A DNA stretch of 64,000 bases from Owenia fusiformis (GCA_903813345.2 CAIIXF020000008.1:19082822-19146821), one strand, 5' to 3'. Counted from the stretch's first letter, positions 1 to 11,616 are shown. The notes: generated by a model not told the origin, from the sequence alone. Numbers and translations: made by a program.

Positions 1-203
1 TTTTGCTTGATTTGAGAGTCACTGTGGAGGAACTCTTCAAACTAGTTACTGAAATGGAACAAATTGTCAGAACCTTGAAGTTACGGTTTTTCTTTTTTCC
101 TTATCTCACAAGTTGTAGGCAGAATCTTCATCACATTTTTATCACAAAGATGTGTCAGTATCATATGTTTGAGAAAGTCTACACATTACATTTCTGAACA
201 TAT
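1..203. other. No gene recognised at left edge
   Basis: A 64-codon open frame starts at position 3. Its first 27 codons look mildly protein-like (acidic/hydrophobic helix), but no donor with a phase matching the first recognised INTS2 exon was found, and I recognise no family. An upstream INTS2 exon is possible but unsupported. Confidence 0.3.
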
Positions 204-589
204 ACAAGGGTCGTTCAAAAAGTCTTGCATGATAGCTTCTCAAGAGTAGAGATTTTATTATTTTCATGTGAAATTGTAGTTCAGAAGACGACAGAATTAT
301 CGATACTCACTATTATTACGTAAACAGAACGGGTTAAAAATGAAGCCTGAACTTTAGCCATCTTGTTTCTGAGAGGGTTCGGTAACAGCGTATTAATGAG
401 TGGAAAACCATGGAAAGTTCTGTGTTCACATTCTTATCATATAATTTAGGGCAAAACTGTTGAGAAAATACATAAAAACTTGATGCAAAAAAGAATAGAA
501 AGACATATACTTTTTGAAGTACTTATTGTGCACAATATTTTATAGAATTCATATGAAAATTTACAATTTTAGAAGCTCAGAACTTTCTG
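204..589. repeat. Mariner-type end and unclassified sequence
   Basis: At about 204 the sequence CAAGGGTCGTTCAAAAAGT resembles the ends of the mariner-like element at 61372-63002 (both contain GTTCAAAAAGT). No matching opposite end or transposase was seen, so this is probably a solitary or decayed end. Nothing else was recognised to 589. Confidence 0.35.
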
Positions 590-780
590 TCATGGTTAGG
601 TAACAGGAAGCCCACATAGAAGTGACTTGTTAATTAACTTTTGACGTAAGTAAGTAAGTCAACTGGGATCCTGAAGAAATAGCTGCAAAATATTATGTCA
701 TATTTTGTCTGGAACCATGACGATCTTCACGGTAGTATGTTCTCGGCACTTGGTTTCACTGCTTCGTATATCTTTCTTTT
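590..780 (+). repeat. Partial copy of ~570-bp tandem repeat (family T)
   Basis: This segment carries the right half of the unit repeated at 5219-7065: a CACATAGAAGTGACTTGT stretch, GACGTAAGTAAG, and a TCTTTCTTTTTTATT end. It is cut off at about 780 by the rolling-circle-like array. The continuation of the same unit resumes at about 5219, so the array inserted into this repeat. Confidence 0.7.
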
Positions 781-2339
781 TTATTATTAGACTCCAGATT
801 GAAAATCTGGAGTCTATTGCTTTTGCCTGTATTCTTATTAGACTCCAGATGAAATCTGGAGTCTATTGTTTTCGTCAGTTTTCTTATTATTCTTTTTCTT
901 CTTATTATTATTATTCTAAGCACGTTTTCTCAATAACCGTAAGGTTTTCAGTAAAGTCAGTCATTTGGTCAATTTAGGTCCAGAATCTAGTTCCTCGGAA
1001 ATTGGGTCAAATTTTTATCTAGGTCAAAGGTCAGGAACTGGGTCAAATCCAGTACTTTGTCACTTTTTTCGATTTTCTCAGTCGTCCTTCAGTATTTTCG
1101 ATCCGGGTTTTTTTTATTGTGTTCCTCATAAAAAAGTAGGAAATCTAGGGTCGATTTAGTTTTTTGATATCTCAAACCGATTTCGAAATATCCGTGTCCG
1201 AAAACGAGGTCCAAAAAAAAGTTCCCCGAATCAAATGTCCAGGATATTAATCTTATAGGAAATTTTCTCAGAATTCCGAATCTGAAAACGAAATTTCGAT
1301 CCGACTTCCGGTTCGGAAGTTATGGCGTTTTGAAAACTCAAAAATCGCTAAATTTGGTGCCCATGTTAAGTCAATGGGAAAAAATATTTTTTTGAAGTGA
1401 AAAATACGGAAAAATGACTGAGTTCAGCTTCATATAATCAAAGCCTTTAATAGAAGGGGACCTTAAAAGCCATCTAGCTTTAAAATTTGGACACCGAAAT
1501 GCCTAGGTCAAAATCTAGGTCAAATTCATAGGTTTTCCTTATTTTTTCGATTTTGACACTACACTCTAATTATATTCTTCGAAATTGTGTATACATGTAG
1601 CCAAGAATATGCTTATAGTGTTAGACTTTTGCCGTCAGAAAGTATTTTGACCCACTTTTGAGATATGGTGTCCGAAAAGTAGGTCAAAATAAAAAGTTCT
1701 CCAAATTTAATATATGAGTTATGAATTTAAGGTAGAATTCTGTCAGGAATCCGAATCTGCAAACCAAATTTCGATCCGACTTCCGGTTCGGAAGTTATGG
1801 CGTGTCCGAAAAGTAGGTCAAAATAAAAAAGCTCCAAATTTAACGTATTTGTTATGAATTAGGGGTAGAATTTTGTCAGGAATCCGAATCTTTCAATCGA
1901 ATTTCGATCCGACTTCCGGTTCGGAAGTTATGGCGTTTTGAAATTTCGGAAAATCGATCTGATGGTATCCTGATAGAAAGTCAAGAGTAGAGAAGAAAAT
2001 GTTGAAAAATTCATCCATCCTTCCTATCTGATCTTATCCTATCCTTCCTTTCTATCCTTTCTTCGTATCTTTTCTATCCTTTCTTCGTATCTTTTCCTTC
2101 CTATCCTTCCTATCCTAACCTATCCTTTCTTCCTATTCTATTCTATCCTATCCTTCTTTCTTATTCTATCCTATCGTTCTTTCCTATTCTATCCTATCCC
2201 ACCTTCCTATTTTATTTATCCATCTCTTTGTAGATGACTCAGCTTATTCTGGATGACTCGGCTTATTCTGGATGACTCGGCTAAAAAAAGTCTAGATCTG
2301 GAGTCTGAAATTGAACTTTGTTCAATTTCCAAAATCTAG
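781..2339 (+). mobile_element. Rolling-circle-like (HINE/Helentron-type) element, unit 1
   Basis: The 5' end has a palindrome (arms AGACTCCAGAT and ATCTGGAGTCT), present twice near 788-865. The right end has a subterminal inverted copy ATCTGGAGTCT at about 2298, then a hairpin (TTGAAC/GTTCAA) and CTAG at 2336-2339. The interior is non-coding, with repeated GGTCAAAATCTAGGTCAAAT-type and GATCCGACTTCCGGTTCGG motifs and a TATCC/TTCC microsatellite at about 2015-2220. No protein is encoded, so it is non-autonomous. Assignment to the Helentron-associated class is inferred from end structure only. Confidence 0.6.
2015..2220. repeat. TATCC/TTCC microsatellite
   Basis: Degenerate runs of TATCCTATCCTTCC lie inside the rolling-circle-like element. 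A matching tract occurs at 3364-3550 and another at 52705-52835 in sister copies. Open frames over these tracts are artefacts. Confidence 0.85.
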
Positions 2340-3671
2340 TTATTTTTCTTAACACGTTTTCTCCTTAACTAGAAGACATTGAGTCAAGTCCTGTATATGG
2401 TCAATTTAGGTCCAGTATCTAGTTTCTCGGAAATTGGGTCAATTTTTTATCTAGGTCAAAGGTCAAGAACTAGGTCAAATCTTACATTTTCATCATTCTA
2501 TCAATTATCTTCGTCGTTATTTATCGAAATGTCTTTGTCTTTTTTTCATCATGTAGCTTAGAAAAAGCCCTTTCATAAGTGTCACTGTTTTTTTTTAATT
2601 ACTCTTACCGATTTTGAAATATGGCGTCCAGAAAGTAGGTCAAAATAAAAATTCTCCAAATTCAGGGTATGAGTTATGAATTAAGGGTAAAATTTTGTCA
2701 GGAATCTGAATCTGCAAACCAAATTTCGATCCGACTCCCGGTTCGGAAGTTATGTCGTTTTAAAAGCTCAAAAATCGCTAAATTTGGTGCCCATGTTAAG
2801 TCAATGGGAAAAAATATTTTTTTGAAGTGAAAAATACGGAATATAGACTGAGTTCAGCTTCATATAATCAAAGCCTTTAAAGGAAGGGGACCTCAAAAGC
2901 CATCTAGCTTCACAATTTGGACACCGAAATGCCTAGGTCAAAATCTAGGTCAAATTCATAGGTTTTCCTTATTTTTTCGATTCTGACACTACACTTTAAT
3001 TATATTCTTCGAAATTTGTGTATACATGTAGTCAAGAATATGCTAATAGTGTTAGCCTTTTGCCGTCAGAAAGTATCTTGACCCACTTTTGAGATATGGT
3101 GTCCGAAAAGTAGGTCAAAATTTCGATCCGACTTCCGGTTCGGAAGTTATGGCGTGTCCGAAAAGTAGGTCAAAATAAAAAATCTCCAAATTTAACGTAT
3201 GAGTTATGAATTAGGGGTAGAATTTTGTCAGGAATCCGAATCTGCAAACCAAATTTCGATCCGACTTCCGGTTCGGAAGTGATAGCGTTTTGAAATTTCG
3301 AGAAAAATCGATCTGATGGTATCCTGATAGAAAGTCAAGAGTAGAGAAGAAAATATTGAAAAATTCATCCATCCTTCCTATCTCATCCTACCCTATCCTT
3401 CCTATCTATCCTTCCTTCATATCTTTTCCTTCCTATCCTTCCTATCCTATCCTATCTTTTCTTCCTATTCTATTCTATCCTATCCTTCTTTCTTATTCTA
3501 TCCTATCGTTCTTTCCTATTCTATCCTATCCTACCTTCCTATTTTATTTATCCATCTCTTTCTAGATGACTAAGCTTATTCTGGATGACTCGGCTTATTC
3601 TGGATGACTCGGCTAAAAAAAGTCTAGATCTGGAGTCTGAAATTGAACTTCGTTCAATTTCCAAAATCTAG
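2340..3671 (+). mobile_element. Rolling-circle-like element, unit 2
   Basis: This is a direct head-to-tail repeat of unit 1. It starts just after the CTAG end of unit 1 with TTATTTTTCTTAACACGTTTTCTC, so it lacks the 5' palindrome. It ends with the same inverted motif, hairpin and CTAG (3668-3671). Interior blocks match unit 1 closely, including the TTGACC and CCGACTTCCGGTTCGGAAGT blocks and the TATCC tract. Confidence 0.6.
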
Positions 3672-4477
3672 TTATTCTTATTAGACTCCAGATTGAAAAT
3701 CTGGAGTCTATTGTTTTTGCCTGAATTCTTATTCTTATTATTATTATTCTTCTCCTTAGCACGATTTCTCAGTAACTAGAAGACTTAGGGTAAATCTGTT
3801 TACATGGTCAGTTAGGGTATGTGACCTAGTTTCTGGGAAATGAGGTCAAATTTTTATCTAGGTCAAAGGTCAAAATCTAGGTCAAATCTACAAATTGTCA
3901 ATTATCTTTCTTATGGTCAATTATTTTTTCTCAATTTTTTTTTCATCGTGTAGCTAAGAAGGAGCGCTTTTTAGTGAACTAAATTTTTTTATCGTAACTT
4001 TTAAGAATTTTGAGAAATTTGACTTTAAAAAAAAGTTGAATTTTTTAAATGTTCCAAATCCATTAAAATTGGTATTAATTCAATAGGATATTGTCTCAAG
4101 ATCTGAATCTGAAAACGAAGTTGTGATCCGACTCCCGGTTCAGGAGTTAAGACATTTTGAAATTTTGAAAAAATGATTTGATGATATCCCCATGTCATGT
4201 CAATCGGACCAATATTTTTTTATTTCTCGTTAATATCAAAGTTCAAATTAAGGTTTTAATAGAAAATATTCTCAGGATTCCGAATCTGAAAACAAAATTG
4301 AGATCCGACTTCTGGTTTACAAGTTATGGGCTTTTGAAATCTCAAAAAAATCCCACCGCTGCCACCAAATTGTAACAATCTCAACCCTTTCATTAATACC
4401 AGATCTCAAAATGGTTTTGAGATAAACTATCTAAATCTGGAGTCTTGAATTGAACTTGTTCAATTTCTCCAATCTAG
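3672..4477 (+). mobile_element. Rolling-circle-like element, unit 3 (short subfamily)
   Basis: The 5' palindrome (AGACTCCAGATT / AATCTGGAGTCT) is intact at about 3682-3709 and the end CTAG is at 4474-4477. The interior is shorter than in units 1 and 2 and lacks the TATCC tract. It shares the GATCCGACTCCCGGTTCAGG-type block and the CTGGAGTCTTGAATTGAAC end with unit 4, so units 3 and 4 form a subfamily. Confidence 0.6.
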
Positions 4478-5218
4478 TTATTCTTATTAGCACGTTTTCT
4501 CAGTAACTAGAAGACTTGGAGTAAATCTAATTACATGGTTAGTTAGGGTATGTGACCTAGTTTCTGGGAAATTAGGTCAAATTTTTATCTAGGTCAAAGG
4601 TCAAAATTTAGGTCAATTTTTCTAATTTCACAAATTTTCAATTTTCTTTTTAATCTATCAATATTTCTTGCGATGAATTAAATTGTAGCTCCCTCTAAGT
4701 ATTTCAAACATTTCGCTCACTCTATGTCTCGATGAAAATTTTACCAATTTTGAGAAATTTGACTCCAAAAAAAGAGTGAAATTTAAACTGTTCCAAATCT
4801 ATTAAAATTAGTCTCAATTTAACAGGAAATTTTCTCAGGATTCCGAATCTGAAAACGAAATTGTGATCCGACTTCCGGTTCAGGAATTAACACATTTTGA
4901 AATTTCAAAAAAATGATATGATGGTACCCTGATGGCATGTCTACCTGACCGTTAATTTTCTCATGTCTCATTAGTATCAAAGTTCAAATTAAGGTTGTAA
5001 TAGAAAATTTTCTCAGGATTCCGAATCTGAAAACAAAATTGAGATCCGACTTCCGGTTGAGAAGTTATGGGCTTTTGAAATCTCAAAAAAATCCCACTGC
5101 TGCCACCAAATTGTAACAATCTCAACCCTTTCATTAATATCAGATCTCAAAATGGTTTTATGATAAACAATCTAAATCTGGAGTCTTGAATTGAACTTGT
5201 TCAATTTCTCCAATCTAG
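4478..5218 (+). mobile_element. Rolling-circle-like element, unit 4 (short subfamily)
   Basis: Closely similar to unit 3, starting TTATTCTTATTAGCACG without the 5' palindrome and ending with the hairpin and CTAG at 5215-5218. The sequence right after CTAG (TTTTATTTAAGATG) is host repeat, which fixes the right junction of the array. Confidence 0.6.
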
Positions 5219-7065
5219 TTTTATTTAAGATGCATAATTCAATGGTAATCAAACATGATTTACACATAAACCTTACATTACCAATTGACTTGGATATAAT
5301 GTTTCTTGGAATAATAACCAATAATAGTACTAGTTTAAGTGATTAAGTGATTAAATAATCAATAAACTCTCTTTAGCAACTTCAAATAACAAAAAAAATG
5401 CAAAATTCCAAAGCAAACAGAACACACTGCAAGTGTTATGGGTGGGGGGGGGGAAATCATGACCCTAGCAAGATTAGACTTAACTAATTTTATGCCTCCT
5501 TTCATCCCTTCCATTCCCCAGGCTAATATATAGAAAGGAAATAGATGTGTAAAGTGGGGTTGGTAGATTTTTCTATATAAAATTTTTGAAGCTGAGACTG
5601 CCATGAAGCCAAGGTATGTTACATGTAAGTTGTTTTCCACATAGAAATGACTCTTGAATTAACTTTTTGACGTAAGTAAGTCAACTAGGATCCCTGAGAA
5701 ATAAATATTATGTCATATTTTGTCTGGAACCATGACAATCTTCACGGTGACATGTTCTCGGCATGCTTTCACTGCTTCATATATCTTTCTTTTTTATTTT
5801 ATTTAAGATGAATAATTCAATGGTTATCAAACCTGATTTACATGTAAACCTTATATTACCAATTGACTTAGATATAATGTTGCTTGGAACAATAACCAAT
5901 AATAGTTTAAGTGATTAAGTGATTAAATAATCAATTAACTGTATTTAGCAACTTCAAATAACAAAAAAATGCAAAATTTCAAAGCAAACAGAAAACACTG
6001 CAAGTGTTATGGGTGGGGGGGGGAAATCATGACCCTAGCAAGATTAGACTTAACTAATTTTATGCCTCCTTTCATCACTTCCATTCCCCAGGCTAATATA
6101 TAGAAAGGAAATAGATGTGTAAAGTGGGATTGGTAGATTTTTCTATATAAAATTTTTGAAGCTCAGAGACTGCCATGAAGCCAAGGTATGTTACATGTAA
6201 GTTGTTTTCCATATAGAAATGACTAGTGAATTAACTTTTTGACGTAAGTCATCTAGGATCCCTGAGAAATAAATATTATGTCATATTTTGTCTGGAACCA
6301 GGACAATCTTCACGGTAGCATGTTCTTAGCACATGCTTTCACTGGTTCATATATTTCTTTTTTATTTTATTTTAGATAGATAGATAATTCAAAGATTATC
6401 AAACATGATCTACATGTAAACCTTACCTTACCACTTGACTTGAATACAATGTAGCTTGGAATAATAACCAATTATAGTTAACGATTAACTGATTAAGTGA
6501 TTTATTAATCCTCTCGTCTTTTGAGCAGCTTCAGAACACAAAATATCCAAAGCAAAGAGAACACCTGCAAGGGTTATGGGTGGGGGGAAACCATGACCCT
6601 AGTAAGATTAGACTTCACTAATCTTATGCCTCCTGTCATCCCTCCCCTTCCCCAGGCTAATATTTATAGAAAAGAAATAAAAACAATGCCAATATATTGC
6701 GTATACATGAACCTAATGCCTCATTCACATTTGAACTATGGTAACCGTAAGGTGGCTGTAGCTTCCCAAAATCAACAGAAATATATAGCATAAAAGATAG
6801 GGATAAGCAGTATGATGTAGATTTTTGTATATAGAATTTGTGAAGCTGTGGCTGCCGTGCAGCCGCCGTATGTTATATAGGCACCGTTATATATAAGGTA
6901 TTTTCCATTAATTGATGCCCACATAGAAGTGACTTGTAAATTGATTTGTGACTAAGTAAGTCATTTAGGATCCTGAAGAAATAGCTCAAAAAATATTGTC
7001 ATATTTTGTTTGGAACCATGACGATCTTCACTGTAACATGTTCTGGGCACCTGCTTTCACTGCTT
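5219..7065 (+). repeat. Tandem array of ~570-bp repeat (family T), three copies
   Basis: Three head-to-tail copies (about 5219-5793, 5794-6361, 6362-7065) share TTATCAAACATGATTTACATG, a G-run before AAATCATGACCCTAGCAAG, ACTAATTTTATGCCTCCTTTCA, and an end in GCTTCATATATCTTTC. The third copy is longer and more diverged, with a segment at 6720-6880 also seen at 57840-58010. Partial copies lie at 590-780 and 11617-11990. No coding frame is conserved among copies; origin unknown. Confidence 0.75.
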
Positions 7066-7068
7066 CAT

Positions 7069-7099
<31 letters not shown>

Positions 7100-10000
7100 C
7101 AATTCAATTCAATTCACTTTATTTCAAATGTTTCAAATACAGTGTTTTACGTTGACATGAAAAGACACCCCGAGGGGTGTATAAGTTCCATGTTTAACAT
7201 ACAATATAGCATTTATTAAATTAACAGTCAGGTTATATGGAAACAAAAAAAAAATGACAAAGCATAACATGCATCACAATAAAATACAAGTAATAAGAAG
7301 AAAGCATTTTTCAAAGAAGGTCTAATAATGACTTAGCAAATCAAACTTTAACTTTCGTTCAAATGATTTGATATGTTTAGACTTTTTGAGATCAAGTGAA
7401 AGAGTATTGTAGAGTAATGGGCCACTTGTTTAGATTGATTTTCTTCCAATTTCTGTTCTGAATTTTTTTACAGTTAAATTCTTATTAATTCTCGTGTCAT
7501 GATTGTGAATTGCTGCTCCTGGAACAAATAAATGTTTGAACTTTTGAAAAGGAAATTCTGGTGATTCTGAAACAGTTTTCTGAACAAAGCTAGCGGTTTG
7601 TAGTTTATTGATGTCAAATATATTCAATATTTTCAGTTTTGAAAAGAGAGGTCCTGAAGGAGCCAGACGATCAGAATAGGTGATAACTCTCAAGAATTTC
7701 TTTTGCAGAACATACAATTTTTGAATAAGAGTTTTTATGGCATTTCCCCATAAAATGTTACAATAGCTTAAGTAGGAATATATCATGGAATAATAGATAG
7801 TGGTCATTGTATTTAAAGTCAGTCTATGTCTAGTCTTGTAGAGAAGGCCTATCAAGTTAGAAATTTTTGTACAGATAGCATTTATGTGACATGACCAATT
7901 CAGCTTTGAGTCAATAATGACACCTAGAAAATTGATTTCTTTAACTTCTTCTATAGGTTGTTCATTAATTTTGAGAACAATATTGTTTTTATTAGGATCC
8001 TTCTTTTTATTAAATATCATATATTTTGTTTTTTCAACATTAAGAGTTAATTTATTAGATTTCATCCAGTTAGAAACAGTTTTTAATTCAGCATTCATAT
8101 CTGAGACTAGAGTTTCAAAATTTTTATTGGTAAGTAGGATATTAGTATCATCAGCATATAAGACAAAGTTTAGTTTATTTGATATTAAATGTAAGTCATT
8201 TATAAATATTATGAACAAGAGGGGACCTATGACTGAACCTTGAGGGACACCATATTCAACTTTATTTTTACCGGATCTATATCTCATATCTGTAGTTGTA
8301 AATTGATCAATCAAGACATCTTTCTTAACAATTTCTGTGACCATAATTCGATTTTCGAGATAACTTTTGAACCAGGAAAGAGCTGTTCCACGAATACCAT
8401 AAAATTCAAGTTTTTGTAATAATATTTTGTGATCCACTGTATCAAAAGCCTTAGTCAAATCAATATATATCCCAATGCTAGTTTCCCCGATATCTAATGA
8501 CCTACGAATATTTTCAATGAAATTTAGAAGTGCCATATAAGTTGAGTGCTTCTTCCTGAAACCATATTGTTGTAAATATAAAATTTCATATTTTTCTAAA
8601 AATGTTGTCACTTTTACATGAACAATTTTTTCAAGCACTTTAGAAAATACACTGAGAATTGAAATTGGTCTATAGTTGTTGAATTTATCTTTAAGGCCTT
8701 TCTTATAAATTGGAATTACTCTAGCTATTTTTAATGCATCAGGAAATGTACCAGTAGTTATTGATAAATTGAATATCTGAGTAAGAGGAGTTGACAAAGA
8801 TTCGTTCAGTGTTTTCACTACTCTGGGTTCTATATCATCTATAGATGCAGCAGAGTCTTTTAAAGATTTTAATTGGGCCATGACATCAGTTTCAGTAATA
8901 GGTGTTAGAAATATTGAGTTATTATTTGAATTAGTTTTCTTTAAATTTACCATTGGATCTAGATTATTGTTTATCTTTTTTGCAAGTTTATTACCAATTG
9001 AACTAAAGAAATTATTGAAATTCTTAGCTATCTCAAGACCATCTGAGATTTGTGTATTTTCAAGATCAAATGTATCGTTGATATAAGATTGATTTGGATT
9101 TCTGTTTAAGATAGCGTTAATTACATTCCAAGATTTCTTTATATTGCCTTTATTTGTCTCAAATTTATTTCTGTAATAAGATTTTTCTGCATTTCTAATG
9201 ACATGGTTAAGCTTATTTTTATATCGTGTATATATTGCATTGTTTTCTAAAGTAGGATTCTTTTTATATTTTATGAAAAGTTTGTTTTTATATTTAGCTG
9301 AAATAATGATCCCGAGAGAAATCCAAGGTTTTTTATGATCATTATAGGTTTTAATTATTCTGGATCTGTTTGGTAGACATCTATTATAAATATCAGTAAA
9401 AATCTCAATGAAGGAGTTATATGCATTATTCACACAATTTTGATCAAGTATATCTTGCCAATTAATATTTGCGACCTCATCTTGGAGTTTGGAACAATTT
9501 TCATTATTTATTATTCGATATTGAATCTTTTGCTTTTTTATTTTAGGTGTTTCATTATTATTACTTACAGCATAAATTGGAAAATGATCTGATATGTCAT
9601 ATAAAATTATACCAGATTGGGTGATATTATTTGCATTGGTAAAGATGTTATCAATTAATGTAGCACAGTTACTAGTGATTCTTGTGGGTCTATAAATTAA
9701 AGGCATAAAATTATTAGTATACAAGTTACACAAAAAGTCATTTGTAAGGTCATGTTCATTTGATTTCAGAAGGTCAACATTAAAGTCCCCTAAAATATAG
9801 GCAAACTTATTTTCAGATGCCATTTTCTCTAAGTGTGAATTAAAAAGATTATTAAATTCATGTAAGTTAAAATTAGGTGGCTTATAAATAGCTGATACCA
9901 AAATATTTTTCCCTTTATTTTGTTTGATTTCTATGGAAACAGATTCACATTTATCAGAGTTTAATTTAAGATCTGATCTTTCAATAAAATTGTAAGTTTT

Positions 10001-10800
10001 TGCAATATGGAGGCAAACCCCGCCACCTCTTGAAAGTTTCCTTGAATCAAATACAGTATTATATCCATCTAATGTAAATTGCTTTTCAGATGATTCTGTT
10101 AACCAGGTTTCTGACATTGCTATGACAGAAAAAGAATTTTTACCAAGAGAGTTGAGCATTTCAAATTTCCAGTTATTCTTTGGTAAACTTCTCATGTTCA
10201 GATGAAGTAAAGAAAATGAGTCATATTTAATTGTTGAGTTTAATTTGTCAATATTATCAAAATTACACTGTTGAGAAATGCTATGCATTTGAGTTTGAAC
10301 ATTGTTAAACTGGTCTTCCGTGGCTAAGTGTTTATCAAAGTCAAGTGGATTTAATAGAAGATTATCATAATGATCTAGTCCATGTGCTAAGTCCAAAAAA
10401 TCAATGTTAGAACATGAATAAAATGGAAGGTCTTTTAAAAATTTAGCCAGTGTCAAGTTCAAAGTGCATTGAAAGTTGAATAATCATTTTTTCCTTGTAT
10501 AAATATGGGTAAATGCTTCCTTTATCAGTATAAAATGCTTTGAATGTCAACAGTACAAATTCATTCTTTGATCCTAAAGTAACGAAAGAAAATAACGAAT
10601 AAAAATAAAGGGGAGCAAGTGACTTGCTTGCAGAAATATGTACAAGAAATAGCAGCATATTGAGCATCTCTTGGCTCGAGATAACTGCTACAGATGCAAA
10701 AATGGAAATTAAAAGATATTTGCCATAAAGGCAGAAAAGTGAATTGTAATTTGTATAATGGAACATAGTTTAGTATTGAAAATGATTACCAAAATAGAAT
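7069..10800 (-). mobile_element. Non-LTR retrotransposon (LINE with APE endonuclease and RT)
   Basis: On the - strand a long endonuclease-RT frame is followed by a short 3' UTR (about 7321-7100). The UTR has an ACACCCC/GGGGTGT hairpin near 7165, a GAATT-type repeat (about 7100-7115) and an A-run that reads as about 29 T on the + strand (7070-7099). The 5' limit is uncertain; I place it near 10800 where recognisable sequence stops. A GAATTGAATTG-type tail and lack of RNase H suit the CR1/L2-like group, but the clade is not settled by inspection. Confidence 0.85.
7430..10462 (-). CDS. LINE ORF2: APE-type endonuclease and reverse transcriptase, one late stop
   Basis: This 1010-codon frame encodes the retrotransposition enzyme that nicks target DNA and primes reverse transcription from it. 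The endonuclease (about residues 85-300) shows LHLNMRSL, MSETWL, GDFNVDLL near 226 and SDHFPI near 291. The reverse transcriptase follows with YRPISIL, FRKKHST, YIDLTKAFDTVDH, GVPQGSVIGPLLF, the catalytic YADDT near residue 770, and FLGVIID. No RNase H or zinc knuckle is seen. The frame ends at a TAA, but translation past it reads on in the same frame for about 35 codons (PLLYNTL, then a basic helix) to TAG at 7324-7322. That tail is typical of these proteins, so the TAA looks like a recent nonsense mutation. The Met start at 10462 is only the first in the frame. A 107-codon frame upstream (10766-10443) overlaps in another frame and is not recognisable. Confidence 0.92.
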   Translation of the reverse strand: MNLTLAKFLKDLPFYSCSNIDFLDLAHGLDHYDNLLLNPLDFDKHLATEDQFNNVQTQMHSISQQCNFDNIDKLNSTIKYDSFSLLHLNMRSLPKNNWKFEMLNSLGKNSFSVIAMSETWLTESSEKQFTLDGYNTVFDSRKLSRGGGVCLHIAKTYNFIERSDLKLNSDKCESVSIEIKQNKGKNILVSAIYKPPNFNLHEFNNLFNSHLEKMASENKFAYILGDFNVDLLKSNEHDLTNDFLCNLYTNNFMPLIYRPTRITSNCATLIDNIFTNANNITQSGIILYDISDHFPIYAVSNNNETPKIKKQKIQYRIINNENCSKLQDEVANINWQDILDQNCVNNAYNSFIEIFTDIYNRCLPNRSRIIKTYNDHKKPWISLGIIISAKYKNKLFIKYKKNPTLENNAIYTRYKNKLNHVIRNAEKSYYRNKFETNKGNIKKSWNVINAILNRNPNQSYINDTFDLENTQISDGLEIAKNFNNFFSSIGNKLAKKINNNLDPMVNLKKTNSNNNSIFLTPITETDVMAQLKSLKDSAASIDDIEPRVVKTLNESLSTPLTQIFNLSITTGTFPDALKIARVIPIYKKGLKDKFNNYRPISILSVFSKVLEKIVHVKVTTFLEKYEILYLQQYGFRKKHSTYMALLNFIENIRRSLDIGETSIGIYIDLTKAFDTVDHKILLQKLEFYGIRGTALSWFKSYLENRIMVTEIVKKDVLIDQFTTTDMRYRSGKNKVEYGVPQGSVIGPLLFIIFINDLHLISNKLNFVLYADDTNILLTNKNFETLVSDMNAELKTVSNWMKSNKLTLNVEKTKYMIFNKKKDPNKNNIVLKINEQPIEEVKEINFLGVIIDSKLNWSCHINAICTKISNLIGLLYKTRHRLTLNTMTTIYYSMIYSYLSYCNILWGNAIKTLIQKLYVLQKKFLRVITYSDRLAPSGPLFSKLKILNIFDINKLQTASFVQKTVSESPEFPFQKFKHLFVPGAAIHNHDTRINKNLTVKKFRTEIGRKSI

Positions 10801-10864
10801 AGCTCACTATGCGAGCTAAATAAAGCTTAAAAATATTGGAGAAATATGAGAAAAATAAATAAAC

Positions 10865-11325
10865 ATTTGCAAGGGCAATTTGATCAATTCATTTCCCGAG
10901 AAGTAACGTGAAAAATAATTGCAAGGGCAATTTGATCAAAACATTTCCTGGGGAAAAGTGAAGAACAAATTGCAAGGGCAATCTGATCAGAAACATTTCC
11001 TGGAGAAATAAAAGAAAAAGCAATTTGATCAACACATTTCCTCATGAAAAGTGAATAGCAATTGCAATGTAAGAGTTTATTATGCAATACACCCCAGTAT
11101 AAAGATTAATAGTGAGATATTAGAATAATAAATAAACAATTGCAAGGGCAATTCCATCAGTTCATTTCCTCGACAAAAGTAAACAACAATTGCAAGGGCA
11201 ATTTGATCAAAAACATTTACCTGAGAAGTAAAGTGAAAAAACAATTGCATGGGCAATTTGATCAAAACATTTCCTCATGAAAAGTGAAAAACAAATGCAA
11301 GGGCAATTGTAAATGGTGAGTAAAT
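10865..11325. repeat. Short-period satellite built on ATTGCAAGGGCAATTTGATC
   Basis: About eight imperfect units of roughly 50-60 bp each contain TGCAAGGGCAATTTGATCA, then CATTTCC and AAAAGTGAA. The core (ATTGC..GCAAT) is itself palindromic. Spacing is irregular and the between-core DNA is also repeated, so this is a satellite. Frames over it are artefacts. Confidence 0.8.
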
Positions 11326-11616
11326 TATAATGTGTAAATGTTCCTGTTTACCACTTTCAAAGAAAGCGCAGAATCAAAAATACAAGTAGATTCATCAAGT
11401 TATAAATGCAGGGGAAAAAGGTTAAATAACTGAATATAGTACATGGGCTTGAGAAACTATGTTTTTGTGTCTGAATAGAGCATTATACAAAATCTGGAAA
11501 GTTTCCAATTTTCCCTTGCAATTAAAAACTTTTAGAATATAAATGGTGAATTAACAGTTGAATGTTCAATGTTTTGTTGCTGGAATGAATTATTCCAGAA
11601 AGCCTTGTCTTTTTAT

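Noticed and set aside
3-84. A possible upstream INTS2 exon at the left edge
   Set aside because: Available GT donors give phase 0 or 2, while the exon at 12083 needs a phase-1 partner, and the peptide is not recognisable as INTS2.
3356-3565. A Ser/Tyr/Pro-rich 69-codon frame
   Set aside because: It translates the TATCC/TTCC microsatellite; sister copies at 2015 and 52705 do not keep the frame.
10865-11325. Regularly spaced TGCAAGGGCAATTTGATC units resembling a CRISPR array
   Set aside because: Spacers are themselves repetitive and uneven, and the genome is clearly animal; it is a satellite.
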